A DNA stretch of 8,019 nt, from contig CAMLNE010000200.1 of the NCBI GenBank assembly GCA_946481265.1, forward strand, positions 1-8,019. Reading direction: 5' to 3'. Each line of letters starts with the position of its first letter. The stretch's first letter is position 1. Positions 1 to 5,086 of the stretch are shown here, piece by piece. The DNA is from an uncultured Panacagrimonas sp. GTDB taxonomy: Bacteria > Pseudomonadota > Gammaproteobacteria > Nevskiales > Nevskiaceae. Made by a program: the position numbers and the translations under genes. A model generated the notes under the pieces. The model saw nothing but the letters and a program-made list of their open reading frames with translations. It was not told where the DNA came from and did no database searches.

Positions 1-2
1 CG

Positions 3-368
3 ACGGGCATCCCGGCCGAGGTGATCCGCGAGGGGCCGCTGGGCGCCGGAGGGACGGTCCGAAGCACGTGGCCCGGCCGCCTTGACGTTGTAGTGCTCAT
101 TTTATTATATGAGCACTACATCATGAGCTTCGTCCGCATGATCAAGCACGGCGACATCAAGGCCCTGGATCCCAAGCCGGCGGCGCAGGCCAGCTACAAC
201 GCCCACCTGGCCGAGGGCTTCAAGAAGACGCAGTGGGTCACGGGCTGCTCGAGCTGGTATCTGGACAAGAACGGCAAGCCGCGCATGTATCCGTTCACGC
301 CCAACCAGTACCGGCAGGACATGAAGGATCCCGACATCGCGGAGTTCGAAGTCACGACCACAGCCTGA
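3..368 (+). CDS. Flavin-containing monooxygenase, C-terminal fragment (5' end outside window)
   Basis: The last ~80 residues (from about base 115) match the C-terminal end of FAD/NADPH-dependent flavin or Baeyer-Villiger monooxygenases, which insert one oxygen atom into ketones or oxidise heteroatoms. The diagnostic stretch is YIMSFVRMIK, then a PxAQASYN segment, then W-x-TGCSSWYLD-x-NGKP, followed by an MYPFTP-x-QYR tail. FAD and NADPH Rossmann motifs are not in the window. The frame is open to the left edge and its codons are G/C-ending from base 3 to about 80, so this is a 3' partial gene; the internal GTG at 21 is not a credible start. Bases 81-108 break this pattern with AT-ending codons and a perfect inverted repeat. 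Residues before that break (TGIPAEVI...GAGGTV...TW) only loosely recall the family's ATGF...GRGG...W segment, and the expected YGPNTN region is not visible. The gene may therefore carry an internal deletion or junction. The family call for the C-terminus is firm; integrity is uncertain. Confidence 0.8.
   Translation, partial: TGIPAEVIREGPLGAGGTVRSTWPGRLDVVVLILLYEHYIMSFVRMIKHGDIKALDPKPAAQASYNAHLAEGFKKTQWVTGCSSWYLDKNGKPRMYPFTPNQYRQDMKDPDIAEFEVTTTA
89..120. repeat. AT-rich perfect inverted repeat (12-bp arms, 8-base spacer)
   Basis: The left arm tgtagtgctcat (89-100) and right arm atgagcactaca (109-120) are exact reverse complements around the spacer tttattat. About two thirds of these 32 bases are A or T in a very GC-rich neighbourhood. 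The right arm is read as the start of the monooxygenase C-terminal homology (EHYI). Complementarity stops sharply at both ends. It could be a hairpin, an insertion/excision scar, a template-switch product or an assembly junction; the sequence alone does not decide. Confidence 0.75.
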
Positions 369-658
369 GGCGGCCGGCGCTCGCCGCGGCAGCCCGGGAG
401 CGCCCCGACCAAAGAGGTCGTCCGATCCAGACCCGGCGCCGCGGCAGGCGGCGCCGGGTCTTTTTCGTTCATCGCATCCCCGCATCCTGGCCCCGCGTCC
501 CCTTCTGCAGCGCGCCGCGCCGCCTGGACCGCAATCTGCAGGTCGCATCGGCGCAGTTGGGGGGGCGGTACGGTGCAGGCCGGCATGCGTAGGCGGGTAC
601 GCTTCCTGTTGCCTGGAGGCGGTCCAGCGCCATTGCTGGTTTCGCACCAGGAGATGTC
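369..658. other. Intergenic region: stacked hairpins after the monooxygenase, then the csbD-like gene leader
   Basis: These 290 bases hold no credible gene. The first third has three successive hairpins after the monooxygenase stop: ggcgctc (376-382) with gagcgcc (398-404), cgacc (406-410) with ggtcg (416-420), and the strong terminator at 430-465. The rest (about 466-645) must hold the promoter of the CsbD-like gene. I see no clear -35/-10 pair or operator in it. The open frames on both strands here lack recognisable protein sequence. Confidence 0.5.
430..465 (+). terminator. Rho-independent terminator of the monooxygenase gene
   Basis: A perfect 13-bp stem, gacccggcgccgc (430-442) with gcggcgccgggtc (448-460), closes a 5-base loop and is followed directly by five T residues (461-465) and then cgtt. 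It lies 62 bases after the monooxygenase stop codon and points along the plus strand. It should isolate the CsbD-like gene from upstream transcription. Confidence 0.92.
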
Positions 659-928
659 ATGACGATGAATACCAGCGGCAACAGCCCCACCGTCGACAAG
701 GCCAAGGGCAAGACCAAGGAACTCGCCGGCAAGGCGAAGACCAAGATCGGCGACCTGGTCGGTGATCGCCAGATGCAGGCGGACGGCTATGCGGACCGTG
801 CGGAAGGCAAGGGCGAGCAGGCCAAGGGCGCGGTCAAGGAGAAGTACGAGGACGCCAAGGCCGCGGTGAAGGGCGGCGCCGAGGCGGTCAAGGAGAAGGC
901 GCGCGAGGCGCGCCGCGACCCGCACTAG
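659..928 (+). CDS. CsbD-like stress-response protein
   Basis: An 89-residue, very hydrophilic, Lys/Ala/Gly/Glu-rich protein. Residues about 11-60 fit the CsbD family (B. subtilis CsbD, E. coli YjbJ): repeated K-x-K-ELAGKAKxKIGDLVGD and ADGYADRAEGKGEQAKGAVKE segments. In proteobacteria this family is abundant, small, cytoplasmic and associated with general stress or stationary phase; its biochemical role is unknown. The tail from about residue 60 is a charged, Ala/Lys-rich helix (EKYEDAKAAVKGG...VKEKAREARRD) that lengthens the protein beyond the usual 60-70 residues. There is no signal peptide or membrane segment. The start ATG at 659 has AGGAG at 649-653 with a 5-base spacer; the Met two codons later would sit too far away. 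It appears monocistronic, with a terminator upstream and convergent panE downstream. A sigma-S-type control is plausible from the family, but no promoter is visible. Confidence 0.88.
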   Translation: MTMNTSGNSPTVDKAKGKTKELAGKAKTKIGDLVGDRQMQADGYADRAEGKGEQAKGAVKEKYEDAKAAVKGGAEAVKEKAREARRDPH

Positions 929-944
929 CCCCGGCGGCAGATTC

Positions 945-984
945 GACCCTGCCCGGACCCGTCTACGGACTGCTGGGCAGGGTC
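945..984. terminator. Hairpin at the convergent csbD-like/panE junction, possible bidirectional terminator
   Basis: A perfect 10-bp inverted repeat, gaccctgccc (945-954) with gggcagggtc (975-984), encloses 20 bases. It begins 16 bases after the csbD-like stop and overlaps the last codons and stop of panE on the other strand. Neither side has a T-tract, so it is not a classical intrinsic terminator; RNA stabilisation or a Rho-assisted end is also possible. Confidence 0.45.
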
Positions 985-1871
985 CGCGCGGTCTGCATCA
1001 GGCCCACCAGGGTATGCAGGGCGTGGTTGAGCGGCGTCGCGACGCCCAGCGCCTGGCCCCGGCGCACGATATAGCCGTTCAGGTGGTCGATCTCGCTGCG
1101 CCGGCCGGCGACGAGGTCCTGCGCGGTGGAGGAATACTGCGTGGCCATCGATGCGGCGATGCCCTGCACCGCGGCTGCAAAATCGTCGGCGATCGCAACG
1201 CCCGCAGCTCTTGCCACGGCGCGGCACTCGTCGATCACCCCTTGCATCAGCTCGCGCACGCCAGGCGCCTGGATCAGCACGCCATAGGGCAGATGCGGGA
1301 TTGCCGACAGCGCGTTGAAGGCGCAGTTGATGATCAGCTTGTTCCACAGTGCGGCCACGACATCGGGCGAGATCTCGGTGGGAATGCCGGCGGCAGCGAG
1401 CGCGGCGGCGATCTCCCCGCTGCGCGGCGAAGGGCCGATCACCAGCTCGCCGCGACCGTGATGACGTACCGTCCCGGGTCCGGCCATCTCGGCGGCCACG
1501 TAGACGATGGCCGGAATCACCGGGCGGTCGAGCACATGGCCCAGGCGTTCGGCGTTGTCGACCCCGTTCTGCAGGCTCAAGACCACCGCCGCGTCGGACA
1601 GATGGGGCGCGAGTTCGGCACCGGCGCTTTCGGTGTCGCCCGACTTGACGCAGAACAGCACCAGTTCGGCATCGGTCACCGCCTCGGGCGAGGTGCTGGC
1701 CCGCACCGGCAACCGGCCGCTGAACAGCGCCGACTCGAACATCAGGCCCTCGCCTGCGACCACGTCCACGTGCCGGGCGCGGCCCACCAGGGTCACGGCG
1801 TGCCCCGCACGCGCCAGCATCGCGCCGTGAAAACAGCCGACCGCACCGGCACCCATCACCGCGACGCGCAT
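963..1871 (-). CDS. panE: 2-dehydropantoate 2-reductase (ketopantoate reductase)
   Basis: Predicted to reduce 2-dehydropantoate to (R)-pantoate with NADPH in the cytoplasm, for pantothenate and coenzyme A synthesis. The protein is 302 residues, matching the roughly 300 of E. coli PanE (ApbA). The N-terminal Rossmann fold opens with MRVAVMGAGAVGCFHG (GxGxxG at residues 7-12). Further marks are FCVKS (Lys76), SLQNGVDN (about 99-106), the catalytic lysine in LWNKLIINCAFNALSA (Lys178), and the C-terminal RRSEIDHLNGYIVRRG with catalytic-type Glu260. I place the start at the second of two close ATGs because AGGAGG on the minus strand ends 6 bases before it, whereas it abuts the first ATG (1877) with no spacer. 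The open frame extends further upstream without family similarity. The nearest gene behind it is divergent, so it is probably transcribed alone. PanE-like paralogues of other substrate range exist, so pantoate synthesis is the likely but not proven role. Confidence 0.9.
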   Translation of the reverse strand: MRVAVMGAGAVGCFHGAMLARAGHAVTLVGRARHVDVVAGEGLMFESALFSGRLPVRASTSPEAVTDAELVLFCVKSGDTESAGAELAPHLSDAAVVLSLQNGVDNAERLGHVLDRPVIPAIVYVAAEMAGPGTVRHHGRGELVIGPSPRSGEIAAALAAAGIPTEISPDVVAALWNKLIINCAFNALSAIPHLPYGVLIQAPGVRELMQGVIDECRAVARAAGVAIADDFAAAVQGIAASMATQYSSTAQDLVAGRRSEIDHLNGYIVRRGQALGVATPLNHALHTLVGLMQTARTLPSSP

Positions 1872-1877
1872 CTCCAT

Positions 1878-1883
1878 CCTCCT
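1878..1883 (-). promoter_or_regulatory. panE ribosome binding site (decides the start)
   Basis: The minus strand reads AGGAGG here, followed by ATGGAG and then the ATG at 1871. The 6-base spacing favours that second ATG over the ATG at 1877, which directly abuts the site. Confidence 0.75.
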
Positions 1884-2035
1884 GCCAGACCGGGCCGCGA
1901 TGGTCACATGCGCCATGGAGCGTGCAAAGCGTGAGGCCGGCCGGCATGGCGCCCTGCGCCGGATGGAACCGGGATTGGCTGCGTCACCCTCGGGTGCAGG
2001 TCCACGATTTGCGGCTCCATCAGCGGGCCTATTCC
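1884..2035. promoter_or_regulatory. Divergent intergenic region between panE and the DUF2892 pair
   Basis: About 170 bases separate the panE start from the first YgaP-like gene and should contain both promoters, pointing outward. I found no convincing -35/-10 hexamers, operator palindrome or riboswitch by eye. Open frames that run through the region upstream of both genes lack family similarity and look like chance extensions. Confidence 0.4.
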
Positions 2036-2047
2036 AAGGAGCCGAAC

Positions 2048-2500
2048 ATGCAACTGGCCAGTACCGCTGCGCGCGTCCGCGACAACACGGCGCCTGCACT
2101 CAATGCCCGCCTGGACGATCAAACGCAGGGACGCATGGCCCGCATCCGGCATGGCGACCGGATCGCTGCCCGGCTCGGCGAACTCGAACGCGAGTGGGAC
2201 ATCGAGCGGGCCGTCGAGACCGAGGCCCCGGCCACGATCGCCTCTGGCCTGGCCCTTGGCATTCTCGTGGACAGGCGCTTTCTGGGCGTTTCAGCCTTTG
2301 CCGCCGGCATGCTGCTTCTGCACAGCCTGCACGGCTGGTATCCATTGCTTCCCGTATTGCGTCGACTGGGAATGCGCACGGCCCGTGAGATTGCCGATGA
2401 GGCGTTCGAGCTCAAGTCGTCTCGCGGCGATTTCGAGCAGCTGCGTGGCGACGAGGCCACGCGCGCACGCACGGCCTATGCCGCTGCCGCCATCCACTGA
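2048..2500 (+). CDS. YgaP-like/DUF2892 membrane protein, copy 1 (cysteine-less)
   Basis: A 150-residue protein of unknown function. It has a charged N-terminal region ending in DRIAARLGELEREWDIER (residues 37-54) and a hydrophobic helical hairpin (about 59-75 and 80-95). A short GWYPLLPVLRRLGMRTAREI segment (96-115) and a hydrophilic tail with RGDFEQLRGDE follow. This layout, with two helices joined through DRRFLG and followed by a GW-x-P/RRLG motif, fits the YgaP-like transmembrane (DUF2892) family of inner-membrane proteins, some of which are fused to rhodanese. Relatives normally have GWCPP or GFCP; here the cysteine is Tyr98 and the second proline is Leu. The start ATG has AAGGAG at 2036-2041 with a 6-base spacer, so the longer upstream frame is discarded. 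A paralogue follows 13 bases after the stop, implying one operon and origin by tandem duplication. Family assignment is fairly good; function is unknown. Confidence 0.75.
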   Translation: MQLASTAARVRDNTAPALNARLDDQTQGRMARIRHGDRIAARLGELEREWDIERAVETEAPATIASGLALGILVDRRFLGVSAFAAGMLLLHSLHGWYPLLPVLRRLGMRTAREIADEAFELKSSRGDFEQLRGDEATRARTAYAAAAIH

Positions 2501-2513
2501 AGAGGAGGGCGCC

Positions 2514-3008
2514 ATGATCCCGGCGACGCAGCCACGAATCGGGCAACACACGCCGTCACACGCGAATGCAAGGATCGAGCGCGAAGCGCTCGCCGCCATC
2601 AAGGGCGCGCTGCGCGACGACCGCATCGCCGAGCGACTCCAGGCCCTGGATCGCGAATGGGACACGGAGAGAACGCTCCAGCTCAATTTCTCCGCGGTGG
2701 TGCTGGTAAGCCTCGCGCTGGCGTTCGTCGATCGGCGTTGGCTGGGCGTGTCGGCGCTTGCATCAGCCTTCATGGTCCAGCACGCGGTACAGGGATGGTG
2801 TCCACCCCTGGCACTGTTCCGCCGCATGGGAATCCGCAGCAGCGGCGAGATCGAGCGCGAGCGCGCGGCGCTGCGGGCACTTCGACGAACCGACCGCTTA
2901 AGGGGCGATGAGAGGTCGATCGGCGTGGCTTCGAGAGCTCGCTCCGGCCCGGCCAGGCAGGTGCAGGCACGGGGCAGGAAGCCCGCGAGCAGCCTGAAGC
3001 AGGTCTGA
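2514..3008 (+). CDS. YgaP-like/DUF2892 membrane protein, copy 2 (GWCPP retained)
   Basis: A 164-residue paralogue of the preceding gene. Shared elements in the same order are NARI (about 18-21), DDRIAERLQALDREWDTER (35-53), a hydrophobic hairpin (about 57-73 and 77-92) joined by DRRWLGVSA, then HAVQGWCPPLALFRRMGIRSSGEI (90-113) and LRGDE (129-133). It keeps the family's cysteine at 96. The C-terminus is a basic, low-complexity extension (about 135-164, rich in Arg, Ser, Ala, Lys) that copy 1 lacks. One residue is missing between the EI motif and LRGDE relative to copy 1. The ATG has AGGAGG at 2503-2508 with a 5-base spacer, which fixes the start and rejects the much longer open frame that overlaps copy 1. 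It probably sits in the inner membrane; homo- or hetero-oligomer formation with copy 1 is a guess from the pairing. Confidence 0.77.
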   Translation: MIPATQPRIGQHTPSHANARIEREALAAIKGALRDDRIAERLQALDREWDTERTLQLNFSAVVLVSLALAFVDRRWLGVSALASAFMVQHAVQGWCPPLALFRRMGIRSSGEIERERAALRALRRTDRLRGDERSIGVASRARSGPARQVQARGRKPASSLKQV

Positions 3009-3238
3009 TTGTCCCGCGCGAAATGGCGGCGCAGGCTCCGGCGCCCGGTCGACGGGGCGTCATCGGCGTCGAGCGTCTACGCGGCGCAAAAATGGGTCAC
3101 GCAGTCCGCCGTGCGTTGATCCGCTCTTCCGGCGCCGGCATCCTCCTGCTGGTGCTCGCAGCCTTGCGGGCGGGAGGGCTCAGGCGCTGCCCCCGCCATC
3201 CGGTGCTGTCGAGGTTCACCATCGGGCGGGGGCGTTCA
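3009..3238 (+). other. Intergenic region after the DUF2892 pair
   Basis: This 230-base stretch lies between the second DUF2892 gene and the next small gene. The reading frame of the downstream gene stays open through part of it, with possible ATGs at 3023 and 3092, but neither has a ribosome binding site. A short GC hairpin, cgccc (3042-3046) with gggcg (3055-3059), has no T-tract. A promoter for the following pair is expected here, but I could not identify one. Confidence 0.4.
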
Positions 3239-3490
3239 ATGAAGAAGGGCCTTTTGATCGGTGCGTTCGCGGCGCCCTGCGTGGGCGCCTGGCTTGCCGG
3301 TGAGCGTCACGCGGTCCTGCTCGGGCCGGATCCGCATCCGGATCCGGAACGCTCGCCGATGGCAGAGGCGCGCGGGCCCGCCGCGGTGCAGATGCGGTCG
3401 GTGGACCTGGACCCGGGCGCGCTGCAGATCTTCCACCGGGTTCTGCACCGTGACGGACCGGTGGACGAGACGGCCAAGACGACGCCATGA
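3239..3490 (+). CDS. Small hypothetical membrane-anchored or secreted protein
   Basis: An 83-residue protein I do not recognise. Its start has two lysines and a hydrophobic run (MKKGLLIGAFAAPCVGAWLAGER), typical of a signal peptide or single N-terminal anchor. Cys14 in AAPC is a poor lipobox because proline precedes the cysteine. A proline/aspartate segment (PDPHPDPERSP) encoded by a short repeated ccggatcc motif follows, then a soluble tail with SVDLDPGALQIFHRVLHRDGPVDE. The upstream ribosome site is weak (a G-run near 3224-3232). The ATG at 3092 would add 49 residues including another hydrophobic stretch, but has no ribosome site. Its stop overlaps the start of the lipoprotein gene as ATGA, so the two are probably translated together and may work at the same envelope site. 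The coupling and the signal-like N-terminus support a real gene; function is unknown. Confidence 0.55.
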   Translation: MKKGLLIGAFAAPCVGAWLAGERHAVLLGPDPHPDPERSPMAEARGPAAVQMRSVDLDPGALQIFHRVLHRDGPVDETAKTTP

Positions 3491-4164
3491 GGATGCCGGC
3501 CCTGATGCTGACCCTGTGCATGCTGGCGGCCTGCGGGCCGCAGGCGCCCGCACCTGTCGCTGCCGCCGCCACGGCGTCGACCGATGCCTTCCTGGTGCTG
3601 CCCGGGGACTATTCGGAGCGCACCACGCGTGCCGCGCTCGAGGCGCGTTTCGGCAAGGACAAGGTGCACGTCGCTGCCGATGATGACGGGCCGCTGCTGG
3701 TGCTGTTCCCGCAGGATCCCGGCCGCCGCGCCTACCTGCGCTTCCATGACGGTGAGTCGTTCACGAACCTGGCCAGCATCCAGGTGCGCGACAGCGGATC
3801 GCGCTGGCGCGGCAAGCAGGGCGTGCACATCGGCATGTCGCTGGCCAGATTGCGCGAGCTCAACGGCAAGCCATTCGGCTTCTTCGGCTTCGACCCGGAC
3901 CGGCGGGCCTATGTCCACGACCGATGGAGTCCGGCGCTGGACGACGACGACACGACGCTCGGTGCCTTCGATGTCGGCGAGCACGACCACCTGTACTTCG
4001 ACGTGGAGCTCGGGCTGCGCGCCGACGCGGCGGAACCGGGCGCCGCGGACCTTCCGCTGGACGAATCGACGTCGAGCGACGACCCGCGCTACCCGCGCAT
4101 GGACGAGCGGGTCGTGGTCACCGGCTTCGGCGCCAGCTCGAGCCTCGACGACGAGTGGGAGTGA
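3487..4164 (+). CDS. Hypothetical outer-membrane lipoprotein
   Basis: A 225-residue protein with a type II signal peptide: basic start, hydrophobic ALMLTLCML and lipobox LAAC with lipidated Cys16. Residue +2 is Gly rather than Asp, so sorting to the outer membrane is expected. An Ala/Pro linker (about 18-32) leads to a soluble domain. Notable parts are LVLPGDYSERTTRAALEARFG (36-56), YLRFHDGESFTNLASIQV (83-100), and IGMSLARLRELNGKPFGFFGFD (115-136). This last motif recalls uncharacterised secreted proteins with an 'LNGKPF...GF' signature; I know of no assigned role. The C-terminal third is strongly acidic (DDDD, DVGEHDH, DESTSSDD, DDEWE), which might bind cations, though that is only a suggestion. 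The start shares ATGA with the preceding stop and has no good ribosome site, so it depends on translational coupling; an in-frame ATG at 3493 is the alternative. The gene ends convergently with the GST gene. Confidence 0.75.
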   Translation: MRMPALMLTLCMLAACGPQAPAPVAAAATASTDAFLVLPGDYSERTTRAALEARFGKDKVHVAADDDGPLLVLFPQDPGRRAYLRFHDGESFTNLASIQVRDSGSRWRGKQGVHIGMSLARLRELNGKPFGFFGFDPDRRAYVHDRWSPALDDDDTTLGAFDVGEHDHLYFDVELGLRADAAEPGAADLPLDESTSSDDPRYPRMDERVVVTGFGASSSLDDEWE

Positions 4165-4192
4165 GGCGAGCCGCGCTCACGCCGTCAGGTCG

Positions 4193-4220
4193 GCGCGGGC
4201 GGGCGTGACACCGCCCGCGC
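4193..4220. terminator. GC hairpin between convergent lipoprotein and GST genes
   Basis: A perfect 10-bp stem, gcgcgggcgg (4193-4202) with ccgcccgcgc (4211-4220), encloses the loop gcgtgaca. It starts 28 bases after the lipoprotein stop and lies 6 bases from the GST stop on the opposite strand. Position and stability suit a shared transcription end, but there is no T-run on either side. Confidence 0.5.
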
Positions 4221-4226
4221 GGCGAC

Positions 4227-4886
4227 TCAGTGCACCACCGCCGGCAGGTCGACCACGAACATCTCGGGTGCCGTCTCGCGGAACGAGGACCGGGCCTCGA
4301 GCGCATCGACATAGGCGACCAGGTTCGGATACTGCTCGCGCCAGCGCGCTTCGGGGACCTCGGCGAACAGCCCGTTGGAGAGCATGAAGTCGAACCAGGT
4401 CAGCGCCGCCGCGGTGGCGATGTCGGCATAGGTGATCGGCGCATCGGCCTTGGGTACGCGCTGTCCGACCAGCTTCGAAAGCGCCTCGATGCCGCCACCG
4501 ACCTTGCGCCGCTGGCGCAGCATCCAGGCCGGGCTCGGCGGGTCGCGCTGTTCTTCGAACACGATGAGCACCGTGATCTCCATCAGGCGCTCGGCCAGCA
4601 GCTGCTGGCGCTTGACCGCCAGGATGCCGTCGGTGTCCGACGGCAGCAGCGGCGGCGAGGGATGGCGCCGCTCCAGCCACTCGCAGATGTACATCGAGTC
4701 GTAGATGTTCTCGCCCTTGTCGGTGACCAGGATCGGCAGCTGCTGCAGCGGGCTGTGCTGCGGCACGATCGTCTTGTCGTCCCAGGGGACGTCGAACACC
4801 ATCTCGAAGGGAATGCGCTTTTCCTTCATCGCGATGGCCACCTTGCGGCCGAAGGCGCTGGGGGTGGAATTGACGAGCTTCATCAT
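4227..4886 (-). CDS. Glutathione S-transferase, YibF-like
   Basis: A 219-residue cytosolic GST, the usual family length, expected to use glutathione in conjugation, peroxide or detoxification chemistry; the substrate is not readable. The N-terminal thioredoxin-like domain (about 1-80) starts MMKLVNSTPSAFGRKVAIAM with a serine-type active-site position (Ser7 or Ser10). It has the cis-proline at 51 in LQQLPILV and the glutathione gamma-glutamyl contact Asp63-Ser64 in IYDSMYICEWL. The all-helical C-terminal domain contains LLAERLMEITVLIVFEEQR and LRQRRKVGGGIEALSKLV, an arrangement like E. coli YibF. The N-capping box T-Y-A-D (152-155) precedes the conserved helix. The first of two consecutive ATGs is taken as start; the ribosome site is weak (GGAA about 9-12 bases upstream), so the second ATG at 4883 is equally possible. 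It lies 200 bases beyond the porin gene on the same strand, and co-transcription is uncertain. Confidence 0.92.
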   Translation of the reverse strand: MMKLVNSTPSAFGRKVAIAMKEKRIPFEMVFDVPWDDKTIVPQHSPLQQLPILVTDKGENIYDSMYICEWLERRHPSPPLLPSDTDGILAVKRQQLLAERLMEITVLIVFEEQRDPPSPAWMLRQRRKVGGGIEALSKLVGQRVPKADAPITYADIATAAALTWFDFMLSNGLFAEVPEARWREQYPNLVAYVDALEARSSFRETAPEMFVVDLPAVVH

Positions 4887-4929
4887 GGCGGGGGTTCCGG
4901 TGGAAGGGGGGAGCGATCAGGCCGGTGAT

Positions 4930-4952
4930 CCCGGCTGGAGCGTCCAGCCGGG
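4930..4952. repeat. Perfect tight hairpin in the porin-GST intergenic region
   Basis: The arms cccggctgga (4930-4939) and tccagccggg (4943-4952) are exact complements around a 3-base loop. It lies 43 bases upstream of the GST start and 135 bases past the porin stop, on the transcribed minus strand. There is no T-tract. It could be an RNA structure in the GST leader, a weak terminator, or a DNA-binding palindrome. Confidence 0.6.
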
Positions 4953-5025
4953 GGCGCAGGCCGTGACCGGGCAGCTGCGGTGGAGCCCGATCCTGCGCCG
5001 GTCATGGACGCATTGCTTGTCTGAT

Positions 5026-5055
5026 CCTGCACAGCGGATCGACTGTCCGTGCAGG
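5026..5055 (-). terminator. Possible hairpin downstream of the porin gene
   Basis: cctgcac (5026-5032) and gtgcagg (5049-5055) are complementary around a 16-base loop with minor internal pairing. It begins 31 bases after the porin stop in the direction of transcription. No T-tract follows, so a terminator role is weakly supported. Confidence 0.3.
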
Positions 5056-5086
5056 GGCGGGCCGGCGGCGGCGAACCGGCGCGGGG

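Noticed and set aside
21..23. GTG at 21 as a start for a 115-residue protein
   Set aside because: The frame is open to the left edge with coding-like codons, and the recognisable sequence is only the C-terminal end of a much larger enzyme.
925..1947. A 340-codon minus-strand frame and a 306-codon plus-strand frame over panE
   Set aside because: Both are Arg/Gly/Ala-rich shadows of panE, whose own frame has every expected PanE motif.
1872..2099. N-terminal extension of panE
   Set aside because: The added residues lack any PanE similarity and overlap the divergent gene; the GxGxxG fold starts right after the AGGAGG-preceded ATG.
2103..2513. Long N-terminal extension of DUF2892 copy 2
   Set aside because: It overlaps copy 1 in another frame, has Arg/Pro/Ser-rich composition, and the ATG at 2514 has an AGGAGG site.
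3023..3238. Upstream starts (3023, 3092) for the small membrane protein
   Set aside because: No ribosome site at either. The MKKGLL start looks like a standard export signal, though 3092 is not fully excluded.
3326..3347. Repeated ccggatcc motif as a regulatory or mobile repeat
   Set aside because: It is a two-unit repeat that simply encodes PDPHPDP within a reading frame, with no further copies seen.
4118..4680. Overlapping minus-strand frames across the lipoprotein/GST boundary
   Set aside because: They are alternate-frame shadows of the GST and lipoprotein genes with no recognisable domains.
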